Shown: positions 36,946-46,636 of the stretch, in pieces | Position numbering within the stretch: the stretch's first letter is position 1 | Layout of the letters: each line of letters starts with the position of its first letter | Assembly (NCBI RefSeq): GCF_902459705.1 | Contig: NZ_CABPRU010000004.1 | Coordinates: 1-64,000, forward strand | Reading direction: 5' to 3' | DNA: 64,000 nt | Origin: Pandoraea terrigena | GTDB taxonomy: Bacteria > Pseudomonadota > Gammaproteobacteria > Burkholderiales > Burkholderiaceae | Position numbers and translations under genes: made by a program | The notes under the pieces: model-generated | What the model saw: only the letters and a program-made list of their open reading frames with translations | What the model was told of the DNA's origin: nothing | The model's database searches: none

Positions 36946-37464
36946 TTACTTCTTCTTCGGCGCGATGACCATGATCATCTGACGGCCTTCCATCTTCGGC
37001 ATCTGTTCCGGCTGGCCGAACTCTTCGAGATCGGACTTCAGACGTTCCAGCATACGGGCGCCGATTTCCTGGTGAGCCATCTCACGGCCGCGAAAGCGCA
37101 GTGTGATCTTGGTCTTGTCGCCTTCTTCGAGGAACCGCCTCAGATTGCGCAACTTGACGTTGTAGTCGCCGTCGTCGGTGCCAGGCCGGAATTTGACTTC
37201 CTTGATCTGAACAACCTTCTGCTTCAGCTTGTTCTCGTGCGCTTTCTTCTGTTCCTGGTACTTGAACTTGCCATAGTCCATCAGGCGGCACACTGGCGGC
37301 TGCGCCTGCGGCGCGATTTCCACCAGATCGACGTCAGCCTCTTCGGACAGACGGAAAGCCTCGGCGAGTTTCATGATGCCGAGCTGCTCACCGTCGACTC
37401 CGGTTAGACGCACTTCAGGCGCAGTGATCTCGCCATTGATGCGATGCGCTTTATCGGTAGCGAT
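36946..37464 (-). CDS. infC: Translation initiation factor IF-3 (ATC start)
   Basis: A 172-residue protein that prevents premature subunit joining and checks the start codon. The start is ATC at 37464 (complement), following CGAGG at nine bases; the protein then begins [15 protein letters not shown], as in close relatives. Rare start codons such as AUU or AUC are the known basis for IF-3 autoregulation in E. coli. An upstream ATG at 37566 in frame would add a non-conserved extension overlapping thrS, so it is rejected. The N- and C-domains and the linker have normal length. Confidence 0.92.
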   Translation of the reverse strand: MATDKAHRINGEITAPEVRLTGVDGEQLGIMKLAEAFRLSEEADVDLVEIAPQAQPPVCRLMDYGKFKYQEQKKAHENKLKQKVVQIKEVKFRPGTDDGDYNVKLRNLRRFLEEGDKTKITLRFRGREMAHQEIGARMLERLKSDLEEFGQPEQMPKMEGRQMIMVIAPKKK

Positions 37465-37516
37465 GTTGCTTATCCTCGAAAAAAACAAAAAATTTAGCCG
37501 CGCTGTCCGACAGGCG

Positions 37517-39424
37517 TTATTGGAACGTTGCGCATTCCTGCGCCAGACGTTCGATGAGCGCGTCAACGGGCATCACACCCAGATCCACGCCGCCACGGGC
37601 ACGCACGGCTACCGTATTTGCTTCCTGCTCTTTGTCCCCAACCACAACGAGATAGGGAACCTTCTGCAACGAATGCTCGCGTATTTTATAGCTAATTTTC
37701 TCGTTGCGCAAATCGCCGCGAGCCCTAAGCCCTTGTTCTTTCAACTTTTTCGTCACTTCCTGGGCGTAATCGGCGGTTTTTTCGGACACATTCAGCACAA
37801 TCACCTGCTCTGGCGCGAGCCAGACCGGCATTGCACCAGCATGGTGCTCGATCAAAATGCCAATGAAACGCTCGAGCGAACCCAGGATGGCGCGGTGGAG
37901 CATGACGGGGCGGCGACGGCTGTTGTCCTCGGCCACATACTCGGCGTCCAGGCGCTCAGGCATCGAGAAATCGACCTGCATCGTGCCGCACTGCCATTGC
38001 CGGCCAAGCGCGTCCTTGAGGGTGTATTCGATTTTCGGTCCATAGAACGCCCCGTCGCCCTCGGCGATCACGAATTCGCAGTTCGAACGGCGCAGCGATT
38101 CCATCAATGCAAATTCGGCCTTGTCCCAGTTCTCGTCCGAACCGACACGATGCTCAGGACGCGTTGCGACCTTGTAAATCATGTCCGTGAACCCGAAATC
38201 CTTGTATACGGCATGCAGGAGCGCCGTGTAATTCACGCACTCGTCGAGAATCTGGTCTTCCGTACAGAAAATGTGACCGTCGTCCTGCGTGAAGCCGCGC
38301 ACGCGCATCAAGCCGTGCAGACCGCCCGACGGCTCGTTGCGATGACACTGGCCGAACTCGCCATAGCGCAGCGGCAGGTCGCGATAGCTGTGCAGCGCCG
38401 AATTGAAAATCAAGACGTGGCCCGGACAGTTCATCGGCTTGAGCGCATAAGCGCGATTCTCCGACTCCGTCGTGAACATGTTGTCCTTGTAGTTCTCCCA
38501 GTGCCCCGATTTCTCCCAGAGCGAGCGATCGAGAATCTGCGGGCCCTTCACTTCCTGATAACCGTTATTGCGATAGACGCGGCGCATGTACTGCTCGACC
38601 TGCTGCCAGAGCGTCCAGCCCTTCGGGTGCCAGAAGACGAGACCGGGCGCCTCTTCCTGCATGTGGAAGAAGTCCAGTGCGCGGCCGAGCTTGCGGTGAT
38701 CGCGCTTTTCCGCCTCTTCGAGCATGTGCAGGTACGCATCCTGGTCTTCCTTCTTCGTCCAGGCCGTGCCGTAGATGCGCTGAAGCTGCTCGTTCTTGGC
38801 GTCGCCGCGCCAGTAGGCGCCTGCGACCTTCATCAGCTTGAAGACCTTGAGCTTGCCCGTCGACGGCACGTGCGGGCCCCGGCAAAGATCGACGAACTCG
38901 CCTTCGCGGTACAGGCCGATCTCGTCCGTCGCCGGAATCGATTCGATGATCTCGGCCTTGTATTTCTCGCCCATCGACATGAACAGGCGCACGGCGTCGT
39001 CGCGCGAGAGCACTTCACGCGTGACCGGCTCGTCCTTCTTCGCCAACTCGTGCATCTTCTTCTCGATGGCCTCGAGATCTTCCGGCGTGAAGGCGCGATG
39101 GAACGAGAAGTCGTAGTAGAAGCCGTTCTCGATGACCGGACCGATCGTGACCTGCGCTTCGGGGAACAACGTCTTGACGGCGTAGGCCAGCAAGTGAGCC
39201 GTCGAGTGACGGATCACGTCGAGACCATCGGCATCCTTCTCGGTGACGATGGCAAGGCTCACATCGCGATCGATCAGATAGGACGTGTCGACCAGCTTGC
39301 CGTCCACGCGGCCGGCCAGGGCCGCCTTGGCCAGCCCCGTGCCGATCGAGCCGGCGACTTGCGCCACCGTGAGCGGGGCTTCGTACTGGCGTTGCGAGCC
39401 GTCAGGCAAACGTACCGAAATCAT
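37517..39424 (-). CDS. thrS: Threonyl-tRNA synthetase
   Basis: A 635-residue class II synthetase. It has an N-terminal TGS domain (1-60), an editing domain (about 65-225, with the [13 protein letters not shown] motif), a catalytic core containing the zinc and motif 2 region ([34 protein letters not shown]), and a C-terminal anticodon-binding domain. It is the first gene of the operon continuing to infC; a strong terminator lies 59 bases upstream. Confidence 0.96.
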   Translation of the reverse strand: MISVRLPDGSQRQYEAPLTVAQVAGSIGTGLAKAALAGRVDGKLVDTSYLIDRDVSLAIVTEKDADGLDVIRHSTAHLLAYAVKTLFPEAQVTIGPVIENGFYYDFSFHRAFTPEDLEAIEKKMHELAKKDEPVTREVLSRDDAVRLFMSMGEKYKAEIIESIPATDEIGLYREGEFVDLCRGPHVPSTGKLKVFKLMKVAGAYWRGDAKNEQLQRIYGTAWTKKEDQDAYLHMLEEAEKRDHRKLGRALDFFHMQEEAPGLVFWHPKGWTLWQQVEQYMRRVYRNNGYQEVKGPQILDRSLWEKSGHWENYKDNMFTTESENRAYALKPMNCPGHVLIFNSALHSYRDLPLRYGEFGQCHRNEPSGGLHGLMRVRGFTQDDGHIFCTEDQILDECVNYTALLHAVYKDFGFTDMIYKVATRPEHRVGSDENWDKAEFALMESLRRSNCEFVIAEGDGAFYGPKIEYTLKDALGRQWQCGTMQVDFSMPERLDAEYVAEDNSRRRPVMLHRAILGSLERFIGILIEHHAGAMPVWLAPEQVIVLNVSEKTADYAQEVTKKLKEQGLRARGDLRNEKISYKIREHSLQKVPYLVVVGDKEQEANTVAVRARGGVDLGVMPVDALIERLAQECATFQ

Positions 39425-39481
39425 GTCGCACTCCCATGCGCAAAAACGTCACGCGCGGCCAACGCCACGCGGCAAAACCAC

Positions 39482-39515
39482 GAAAAAAAACGGCCTCGAC
39501 TGTCGTCGAGGCCGT
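39482..39515 (-). terminator. Intrinsic terminator after tRNA-Val, upstream of thrS
   Basis: An 11-bp perfect stem (39490-39500 with 39505-39515, loop TGTC) followed by eight T residues on the minus strand. It ends the tRNA-Val transcript and lies in the thrS leader, so it could also act as an attenuator for thrS. Confidence 0.85.
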
Positions 39516-39662
39516 CTCTTCATTCCGTGCATCCAGACGAAAAACACCCTCGACTTAACGTCGCACCTTCACCACTGTGAAAGTTCGGGCGGTCTTCAAC
39601 ATGAGTGTTTTTCCAGCACCTGTGTCTGCGGGGTCTCGCGGACTGTCATGCATCAAATTCGT

Positions 39663-39739
39663 TGGTAGGCTCGATTGGACTCGAACCAACGACCCCCACC
39701 ATGTCAAGGTGGTGCTCTAACCAGCTGAGCTACGAGCCT
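39663..39739 (-). tRNA. tRNA-Val (anticodon GAC)
   Basis: A 77-base cloverleaf: acceptor AGGCTCG / CGAGCCT, D-arm with AGCTGGTTA, anticodon stem CCACC / GGTGG around loop TTGACAT (anticodon GAC), T-arm GTTGG-TTCGAGT-CCAAT and an encoded CCA. It is intact and lies between relA and thrS, transcribed in their direction. Confidence 0.95.
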
Positions 39740-39813
39740 ACTACAAGAGAACGAGATTCTAGCAACATTTCCGCAGGGCGCCAAGCGATTATTGTGCCTG
39801 CCGCAAAAACCGC

Positions 39814-42111
39814 TTACCGCCGACGCGACGACACCACGCCCGCCACCCCGCCCAGTTGTGCCAGCGCTCGCTGCAACTGTCCGCCATCGCGCACTTCCAC
39901 CGTGAACTGCATGAACGCCTGCGCCCCCCGCGACTGCGTGCTGACACCCGTGACGTTGAGCTTCTCCCGCGAGAACACTTCGGAGATGTCGCGCAGCAAT
40001 CCCTGACGATCCGTCGCCTCGATCTGGATGTCCACAGGATACGCGGCGACGCCCCGCCCTTCGAGCACGTCGGCCGACCATGCGGTCTGAATCACTCGCT
40101 CCGGCGCGCGCGTCTTCATGGCCTGAAAACTCGTGCAATCCTGGCGATGAATCGACACGCCCTTGCCTCGCGTGACAAACCCCACGATCGGATCCGGCGG
40201 CGCCGGCCGGCAGCATTTGGCCAGTTGCGTGAGCAACGCGCCGACGCCCACGACCAGCACGCCGCTCTTGGCCCCCTGAGTGACGCTGGTGTCGAGGCTC
40301 TTCTTCGCGACGAGCGTGTCCTCGTCGCGCGGCTCCGGCCCCGGCAGGTTGCCCGACAACGCCTGCTCGACATGTCGCAGGCTGAACTCATCCTTGGCGA
40401 TGGACGCGTAGAGATCGTCCGGCGTACGGAACCCGAGACGAGCGGCCAGCTCCTCCAGATTGACCGACGTCTTGCCCTCGCGCTGCAGCGTCTTGTCGAT
40501 CAGCGCGCGGCCGTGGGCAATCGTCTCTTCGAGATCGATGGCATTGAACCATTGACGCACCTTCTGGCGTGCCCGGTGGCTCTGCAGATACCCCAACTGC
40601 GCGTTGAGCCAGTCGCGCGACGGACCGCCCTGCTTGACCGTCACGATTTCGACCGTCTGGCCGTTTTGCAGCGACGTATTGAGCGGCACCATCGCGCCGT
40701 CGACACGCGCGCCACGGCAACGGTGCCCCAGCTCCGAATGCAGGTGATACGCAAAATCAACCGGCGTCGCACCTTGCGGCAACGCGATCACCCGCGCCTG
40801 CGGAGTGAGCACGTAGATGTGATCGTCAATCGTCGCGCGCTTGAGCTGCGCCCACGGTTGCGCGGCCCCTTCGGCGCCCACGGTATCGGCCACGTCGTCT
40901 TTCCAGGCGAGCAACTGACGCAGCCAGGCGATCTTCTCGTCGTAGGCCTCGTTCGCCGAAAACGCTCCACCGTAGCCGCGCTGCCCCGCTTCCTTGTAGC
41001 GCCAATGGGCCGCGATGCCGTACTCGGCGAAGTGATGCATCTCGTTCGTGCGAATCTGTACCTCGAAGGCCCGCCCGTCGTCGCCGATCACGACCGTATG
41101 CAGCGACTTGTAGCCATTGGGCTTCGGACGCGAGATGTAATCGTCGAACTCTTTCGGAATCGGCTGCCACAGGTTGTGGACAATGCCCAGCACCGTGTAG
41201 CAATCCTTGATGTCATCGACGATCACGCGAAACGCGCGCACATCGTACAGCTCGGCGAAATCCACCGCCTTGCCGCGCATCTTCTTCCAGATGCTGTAGA
41301 TGTGCTTCGGCCGCCCGGACACTTCGGCCCTGACGCCGGCGCGCGCCAGTTCCTCCTGAAGACGCTGGATCGCCCCCTCGATGAACGTCTGACGCTCGAC
41401 GCGCTTTTCTTCGAGCAGCTTGGCAATCTGTTTGTACGTGACGGGCTCAAGGAAGCGGAAAGCGAGGTCTTCGAGCTCCCACTTCAGTTGCCAGATGCCA
41501 AGGCGATTCGCGAGCGGCGCATAGATCTCGAGCACCTCGTGCGGCATGTCCTCGGGGGGCGCCTTCTTCTGCGCCGCATACCATCGCAGCGACTGCAGAC
41601 GCGACGCCAGCCGGATCATCACCACACGGATGTCCTGCGCGAACGCGAGCAGCATCTTGCGCAACCCTTCGACCTGCGACTTGCGCTCCGCCGCGGCGTC
41701 GCGATCGCGCCCGTCGGACGGCATGGCCTGCGCGGCGCGCGAGCCCGCGCCCGAGAGACGCTGCAACCTGCGCACGTCGATCACGAGTGCAGCAACTTCG
41801 GCGCCAAACGTTTGGGTCAACGTGGTTTGCGGATCCGGCAGGTACTCGACCGCCGAGAAAAGCGCCGCGGCCTGATGCGTTGCCTCGTCGACACGCAACG
41901 TATCGAGAATGGCGAGCATGCCGCGCGCGTGCGCCATGATCGGCTCGCCGGACGACAGCAGGTGCTCGCCGCACAGCGTCTCGGCGAACGCGAGCGCGTC
42001 GTCGAGCGTGGCGGGCAGCGGGGTATCCCCCGCGCCGGGGGGCGAATTCCTGGCGTCGGGCGCCATTGCCGAATTCGTGCCAGCGGATGTCGGGGCTTGA
42101 TGTTGGGTCAT
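39814..42111 (-). CDS. relA: RelA (p)ppGpp synthetase
   Basis: A 765-residue ribosome-linked alarmone synthetase. The N-terminal HD hydrolase domain (about 35-185) lacks the HDxxED metal motif (ALFSAVEYLPDP occupies this position), so it should not degrade (p)ppGpp. The synthetase domain (about 260-380) is intact with YDVRAFRVIV and the RelA-type EFDDYI signature rather than the RxKD of bifunctional enzymes. TGS (about 420-485), helical and ACT domains (about 690-760) follow. A separate spoT must exist elsewhere. Confidence 0.94.
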   Translation of the reverse strand: MTQHQAPTSAGTNSAMAPDARNSPPGAGDTPLPATLDDALAFAETLCGEHLLSSGEPIMAHARGMLAILDTLRVDEATHQAAALFSAVEYLPDPQTTLTQTFGAEVAALVIDVRRLQRLSGAGSRAAQAMPSDGRDRDAAAERKSQVEGLRKMLLAFAQDIRVVMIRLASRLQSLRWYAAQKKAPPEDMPHEVLEIYAPLANRLGIWQLKWELEDLAFRFLEPVTYKQIAKLLEEKRVERQTFIEGAIQRLQEELARAGVRAEVSGRPKHIYSIWKKMRGKAVDFAELYDVRAFRVIVDDIKDCYTVLGIVHNLWQPIPKEFDDYISRPKPNGYKSLHTVVIGDDGRAFEVQIRTNEMHHFAEYGIAAHWRYKEAGQRGYGGAFSANEAYDEKIAWLRQLLAWKDDVADTVGAEGAAQPWAQLKRATIDDHIYVLTPQARVIALPQGATPVDFAYHLHSELGHRCRGARVDGAMVPLNTSLQNGQTVEIVTVKQGGPSRDWLNAQLGYLQSHRARQKVRQWFNAIDLEETIAHGRALIDKTLQREGKTSVNLEELAARLGFRTPDDLYASIAKDEFSLRHVEQALSGNLPGPEPRDEDTLVAKKSLDTSVTQGAKSGVLVVGVGALLTQLAKCCRPAPPDPIVGFVTRGKGVSIHRQDCTSFQAMKTRAPERVIQTAWSADVLEGRGVAAYPVDIQIEATDRQGLLRDISEVFSREKLNVTGVSTQSRGAQAFMQFTVEVRDGGQLQRALAQLGGVAGVVSSRRR

Positions 42112-42158
42112 GTCGGAACACGGGGCGACACGCGCCCCTGATGATGCGGGCCGTGCAC

Positions 42159-42515
42159 TCAGCGCTCGCGCTGAGCCGCCACGACCACGATTTCAACAAG
42201 CATGGCAGGGTCGGCGAGCAACGCCTGCACGGTGGCACGCGGAGGCGCATTACCGGCCGGTACCCACTCGTCCCACACCTGATTCATTTCACCGAAATAC
42301 TTCATGTCCGAAATGTAGATCTGACAGGAAAGAATCAGCGACTTGTCGCTGTTCGCCTCGGCGAGCAGACGGTCGATGTGCGCGAGCACCTGACGCGTCT
42401 GGCCGGCGATGTCCTGCGTACGGTCATCCGGCGTCTGGCCTGCCAGATAAACCGTGCCGTTGTGCACGGCCATGTCCGACCAGCGCTTTTCGACATAGAA
42501 ACGTTGTACTGCCAT
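42159..42515 (-). CDS. RidA/YjgF family protein
   Basis: A 118-residue trimeric enamine/imine deaminase-like protein. It contains TVYLAGQTPDD and the conserved C-terminal P-P-R-A-T-V-Q-A with the substrate-binding Arg. It lies 47 bases upstream of the relA start. RidA proteins hydrolyse reactive enamines produced by PLP enzymes; this one belongs to the longer YjgH/DUF-type subgroup that often has other roles. Confidence 0.88.
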   Translation of the reverse strand: MAVQRFYVEKRWSDMAVHNGTVYLAGQTPDDRTQDIAGQTRQVLAHIDRLLAEANSDKSLILSCQIYISDMKYFGEMNQVWDEWVPAGNAPPRATVQALLADPAMLVEIVVVAAQRER

Positions 42516-42581
42516 GATATAAGACTCCTCGTGTTCTTCGAACGTCGGACCTGTCGACGTACCCGGCCACCGGGGCGAGTA

Positions 42582-43460
42582 TCAGTCGGCACATCCTGCA
42601 AAAAATCGTCGTGCGATCTCGATCTGATCCGCATGCACAAACGTCGGTGCGTGTCCCACGCCGGGTATTTCGACGGCGCGCGCGTGTTGGGCGTGCGCCA
42701 GCATTTGTTCAAGCGTCGCGCGCGAGAGCAGATCCGACTGCTCGCCGCGCACTACCAGTATGCGCCCGGAAAAGGCCGCAAGCGACGCCCATAGCATGGC
42801 CTCACCGGCCGTCACGGCCTCGGGCGAGATCGCGGCAAACGCCGCCCCGAGGGAAGGGTCGTAACGCAACACATATCCATCGCCGTCGGCCTTGAGCAGC
42901 GGTTCGCACAATGCGCGCCATTCCTCAGGGGTATGCGGGCCAAAAGACGACGAGATCGACCAGAGGTAAGCGGCGCCCTCGTCGATCGATGCAAAACGCT
43001 TCGGCGTGCCGACATATTGACCGATGCGCGCGAGCGCCGCAGCGTCGATATGCGGCCCGACATCGTTGAGCAGCAAACTCCGAATCGGTGTATCCGGCAA
43101 ACCCGCGAGCCCCATGCCGATCAATCCGCCCATCGACGTGCCGAACCAGTCCACCGTCGCCACGCCCAACCGCGCAATCAACGTCACCATATCGGAGACA
43201 TATTGCGGCACCACATACCCTGCCGGATTGCGCAGCCACGACGACTGCCCCCGCCCGACCACGTCGGGACACACAACACGGTAGTCGTTCACGAGCGCCT
43301 TCGCCAGCGCGTCAAAATCGCGCCCGCAGCGCGTGAGCCCGTGCACGCACAACAGCACGCGCGGATTCTCCGGATCGCCCCACTCCGTGTACGCCATACG
43401 ATGCAACCCGGACGGACTCAGACACTGAACGTTCGACAAACGCGGCGCGTAGCTCGGCAT
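42582..43460 (-). CDS. Alpha/beta hydrolase
   Basis: A 292-residue hydrolase starting at ATG 43460. The oxyanion region is LCVHGLTRCGRDF, the nucleophile elbow FGTSMGG (Ser), and the catalytic His lies in GVGHAPTF. An acid residue follows the strand before it. The substrate is unknown; the fold is that of esterases and epoxide hydrolases. It is separated by 66 bases from ridA. Confidence 0.88.
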   Translation of the reverse strand: MPSYAPRLSNVQCLSPSGLHRMAYTEWGDPENPRVLLCVHGLTRCGRDFDALAKALVNDYRVVCPDVVGRGQSSWLRNPAGYVVPQYVSDMVTLIARLGVATVDWFGTSMGGLIGMGLAGLPDTPIRSLLLNDVGPHIDAAALARIGQYVGTPKRFASIDEGAAYLWSISSSFGPHTPEEWRALCEPLLKADGDGYVLRYDPSLGAAFAAISPEAVTAGEAMLWASLAAFSGRILVVRGEQSDLLSRATLEQMLAHAQHARAVEIPGVGHAPTFVHADQIEIARRFFAGCAD

Positions 43461-43710
43461 GACAGACTCATCGGATCGGTTTCCAGATCCGAATTCTACC
43501 GCGCTTGTCGCGAACCGTACGCTAGAATGAGGCGACGCATGCGCCGCATCAAACCGCCATTTTCGGCCACGCGGATCGACATTGCTCCCATGCCGCCAGT
43601 CAGGTGCGCGGCGTCGCCTGGAACATGGACGGCGGCTGGGCCGCCCAGTCATTGCGCGAGCCGCGCCGACGGGACGCGAAAAGACCGGCGTCCGTATCGC
43701 TGGCAGCACC
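43461..43710. other. Gap without a recognised gene
   Basis: Between the hydrolase start and the scoB terminator. It holds the hydrolase promoter region, including the inverted repeat CGGATC-N8-GATCCG at 43472-43491, and no credible gene on either strand. Confidence 0.4.
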
Positions 43711-43744
43711 AAAACAAAACGGGCGGGGAAATCCCCGCCCGTTT
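43711..43744 (-). terminator. Intrinsic terminator of the scoAB operon
   Basis: A long stem AAACGGGCGGGG / CCCCGCCCGTTT (43717-43728 with 43733-43744, tetraloop AAAT), followed on the minus strand by TGTTTTGG. It lies 112 bases beyond the scoB stop. Confidence 0.85.
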
Positions 43745-43855
43745 CGCCTTCCACCGGTCACCGGGTTCAACGTCCACGGCAACCCTCAGCAATACTGCGT
43801 GTCAGACATCCCCGGCGCGCAAGCGACCGGAGACGACCGACACGTCGCCCACGCG

Positions 43856-44494
43856 TCAGACAGCGCTCACGTCGAGCGGCGCCCCGGTCTTCTGCGAAAT
43901 TTCTTCCTTCGTCACGCCCGGCGCGAGTTCGACCACCTTCAGCCCGTCCGGCGTCACATCGATCACACCGAGGTCGGTAATGATGCGGTTGACCACGCCA
44001 ACACCAGTAAGCGGTAGATCGCAGGCCTTCAGTATCTTGTGCGCATCGCCCTTGGCAACGTGCTCCATGAGCACCACCACGCGCCCGACGCCGGCGACGA
44101 GATCCATCGCACCGCCCATGCCCTTGATCATCTTGCCCGGGATCATCCAGTTCGCGAGGTCGCCCTTCTCGCTGACTTGCATCGCCCCGAGGATCGCCAG
44201 ATTGATGTGGCCGCCGCGGATCATCGCGAACGAATCCGCCGACGAGAAAATCGACGACCCGGGCAGCGTCGTCACCGTCTGCTTGCCGGCGTTGATCATG
44301 TCCGCATCGACTTCATCTTCCGTCGGGAACGGGCCGATGCCGAGCAGGCCGTTCTCCGATTGCAGCCAGACTTCCATGCCTTCGGGGACATGGTTTGCCA
44401 CCAGCGTGGGCAACCCGATGCCGAGGTTCACGTAAAAGCCGTCTTCCAGCTCTCGCGCCGCGCGCGCAGCCATTTCATCACGATTCCATGCCAT
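43856..44494 (-). CDS. scoB: Succinyl-CoA:3-ketoacid CoA transferase, subunit B
   Basis: A 212-residue beta subunit. The catalytic Glu is in [12 protein letters not shown] (about residue 47). The family-typical [20 protein letters not shown] and PLTG segments are all present. With subunit A it activates acetoacetate (ketone bodies) using succinyl-CoA. The start follows the scoA stop by 23 bases. Confidence 0.93.
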   Translation of the reverse strand: MAWNRDEMAARAARELEDGFYVNLGIGLPTLVANHVPEGMEVWLQSENGLLGIGPFPTEDEVDADMINAGKQTVTTLPGSSIFSSADSFAMIRGGHINLAILGAMQVSEKGDLANWMIPGKMIKGMGGAMDLVAGVGRVVVLMEHVAKGDAHKILKACDLPLTGVGVVNRIITDLGVIDVTPDGLKVVELAPGVTKEEISQKTGAPLDVSAV

Positions 44495-44517
44495 GGTTAT
44501 CTCCTTGATCTCGGCGC

Positions 44518-45216
44518 TTACTTGGCACGTACCGTGCGTTGTTCAATGCGTTTTTCCGGATGGGCGTTCAGCACGATGCGCTGAACGAAGATGCCGGGCA
44601 GGTGCACGTCGTCCGGGTCGATCGAACCGGTCTCGACCAGTTCCTCGACTTCGACGATCGTCACCTTGCCGGCCATGGCCGCCACCGGATTGAAGTTGCG
44701 GGCGGTGCGATTGAACACGAGGTTGCCGGCGCGATCGGCTTTGGCCGCCTTCACGAGCGCGACGTCGGCGCGCAACGAGCGCTCCATGACGTACGTGTCG
44801 CCGTCGAATTCACGGGTCTCCTTGCCTTCAGCGACCACGGTACCGACCCCCGTCTTCGTGAAGAACGCCGGAATGCCAGCACCACCGGCGCGCAGCTTTT
44901 CGGCCAGCGTGCCCTGCGGCGTGAATTCGAGTTCGAGCTCACCGGCCAGATACTGGCGCTCGAACTCCTTGTTTTCGCCCACGTACGACGAAATCATCTT
45001 CTTGATCTGACGCGTCTCGAGCAGCAGCCCCAGGCCGAAGCCGTCCACACCGGCGTTGTTGCTGATACAGGTGAGCCCCTTGACGCCGGAGTCGCGCAGC
45101 GCGGCGATCAGGGCCTCAGGAATGCCACACAGGCCGAAGCCGCCGACGGCGAGCGTTTGCCCGTCTGCGACAACATCGGCGAGCGCCTCCTTGGCGCTGG
45201 CGTATACCTTGTTCAT
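44518..45216 (-). CDS. scoA: Succinyl-CoA:3-ketoacid CoA transferase, subunit A
   Basis: A 232-residue alpha subunit. The glycine-rich CoA-binding motif [13 protein letters not shown] is near residue 22, and the C-terminal half carries [25 protein letters not shown]. It is the first gene of the scoAB operon. The divergent gap upstream contains two palindromes that could bind the adjacent LuxR-type regulator or another factor. Confidence 0.93.
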   Translation of the reverse strand: MNKVYASAKEALADVVADGQTLAVGGFGLCGIPEALIAALRDSGVKGLTCISNNAGVDGFGLGLLLETRQIKKMISSYVGENKEFERQYLAGELELEFTPQGTLAEKLRAGGAGIPAFFTKTGVGTVVAEGKETREFDGDTYVMERSLRADVALVKAAKADRAGNLVFNRTARNFNPVAAMAGKVTIVEVEELVETGSIDPDDVHLPGIFVQRIVLNAHPEKRIEQRTVRAK

Positions 45217-45339
45217 CGTTTGTCCCTTTCCCTCGGTTGAGAATTGAAATTATGCCGCGCGCTTGCGCGTTGCGAGGCTTGCGCCGCCCCGCGAATCGCC
45301 GTGGCCACGCCCCTCATGCAATCATAGAGCTTACGGTGG

Positions 45340-45374
45340 TGTGCAAATCGGGCACAATACGTGAAATTACATAT
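45340..45374. promoter_or_regulatory. Two palindromes between scoA and the luxR-type gene
   Basis: TGTGC-N7-GCACA at 45340-45356 is a perfect inverted repeat; immediately after, ATACGTGAAATTACATAT (45357-45374) is a near-palindrome with one mismatch. Both lie about 70-125 bases from each divergent start, so an operator function for either gene is plausible. Confidence 0.45.
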
Positions 45375-45444
45375 CTTCCTGCGCGCCGGGCCGTAGCACG
45401 CGACCCACCGGCGCGCGCTTCGACAGGATCTGCGCTGCTCCCCC

Positions 45445-45990
45445 ATGCCGACGTTCGACTACCAGACAGCTTTTCACATCGCACCCGTCGGCCTGGTCAT
45501 TTCGCGCCAGCGCATCATCGAGGACTGCAATCGCCAGCTCGGCAAGATCTTCGGCTACGAACCGGAGGCCCTGATTGGCCAGTCGTTCCAGGTGCTGTAT
45601 CCGTCGCCGAAGGAGTTCGAGCGCATTGGTGAGCGCATTCCACCGATCATGAGCGCGCAGGGCGTCTATTCCGATGAGCGCATCATGCGCCGTGCCAGTG
45701 GCGAGTTGTTCTGGTGTCATGTGACAGGTCGATCGCTCGACGTGAACGACCCCCATGCCGCCGGTCTCTGGACCTTCGAGGACATGTCGGCCACCCGTCG
45801 GGTTGCCGTCGCGCTGACCGCTCGCGAGCGCGAAATTGCGGCACAACTCGTGCAGGGAAAGACGAGCAAGCAGATCGGCAAGTTTCTCGACATCAGCCCG
45901 CGGACTGTCGACATCTACCGTGCCCGTTTGATGCAGAAGTACGGCGCCGGCACCGCCACTGAACTCGTTCAACGGCTGCTCGGCAACTGA
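45445..45990 (+). CDS. PAS-LuxR two-domain regulator
   Basis: A 181-residue protein. A PAS domain (about 8-120) is followed by a LuxR/GerE helix-turn-helix (LTAREREIAAQLVQGKTSKQIGKFLDISPRTVDIYRARLM). The layout resembles small PAS-LuxR regulators of Burkholderia. Its divergent position and the palindromes between the genes suggest control of scoAB; that is inference. No receiver domain is present, so it is probably triggered by a ligand or redox change through the PAS. Confidence 0.88.
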   Translation: MPTFDYQTAFHIAPVGLVISRQRIIEDCNRQLGKIFGYEPEALIGQSFQVLYPSPKEFERIGERIPPIMSAQGVYSDERIMRRASGELFWCHVTGRSLDVNDPHAAGLWTFEDMSATRRVAVALTAREREIAAQLVQGKTSKQIGKFLDISPRTVDIYRARLMQKYGAGTATELVQRLLGN

Positions 45991-46042
45991 GCGACACGAG
46001 GGGGGCAGACAGCGCCCCCTTCCAATGCCCCGGACGCCCGCC

Positions 46043-46456
46043 TCAAGCCATCAATGCACGCACCGCTTCCGGCAGCGGCACCGATTTTTCAGCCTTGTAG
46101 TTGACCCAAACGATCTTCGCGCCGCCCTCGGCAACGAGCACATCCGGCATATCGGCGCGGCGCAACTCGAAGCGGGTATCGACACTGCTTCGACCCAGTG
46201 TGCCCACCGACATGCGGCAATCGATATCGCCCGGATAGCGCAACTGACGCAAGAACGTCATGTTCGCGTTGATGATCACAGGCCCCTCGCCCGTCGAGCT
46301 TTCTTCCGACGCGATATTCAGCGACTCCAGCCACGAAATACGCACCTGCTCCATGTAGCGGAAGTAGACGGTGTTATTCACATGCCCGAAGGCATCCATA
46401 TCGCCCCAGCGAATGGGCATACTCATCCGAAACACTTCTTTGTATTCTGACGACAC
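46043..46456 (-). CDS. Acyl-CoA thioesterase (4HBT hot-dog fold)
   Basis: A 137-residue protein. GTG 46456 is chosen because GGGGAA lies six bases upstream; a longer frame to 46558 lacks a ribosome site. The hallmark MPIRWGDMDAFGHVNNTVYFRY is near the N-terminus, with the catalytic Asp in GDMDAFGHVNN. The family hydrolyses thioesters such as 4-hydroxybenzoyl-CoA or short acyl-CoAs. Substrate unknown. Confidence 0.88.
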   Translation of the reverse strand: MSSEYKEVFRMSMPIRWGDMDAFGHVNNTVYFRYMEQVRISWLESLNIASEESSTGEGPVIINANMTFLRQLRYPGDIDCRMSVGTLGRSSVDTRFELRRADMPDVLVAEGGAKIVWVNYKAEKSVPLPEAVRALMA

Positions 46457-46636
46457 TGCAAATTCCCCATATTGAAAAGCGACGCCCTGCCGTCTAATGA
46501 CAGCGCGCCATGGGGAGAAAGTGTAGCGCTTCGCAGGGATCCGCGCGCGGCAAGCCATGCCGATTGGCCGGGATCTGCCGCCTTTTAGGAATCGCGTGGA
46601 GCCGCGGCTCGGACACGTCCGACGCGAGCAGGCGCG

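Noticed and set aside
37373-39580. A 735-codon open frame antisense to thrS
   Set aside because: Same explanation; thrS has all expected domains on the minus strand.
39856-42141. A 761-codon open frame antisense to relA
   Set aside because: It is a compositional artefact opposite a complete RelA.
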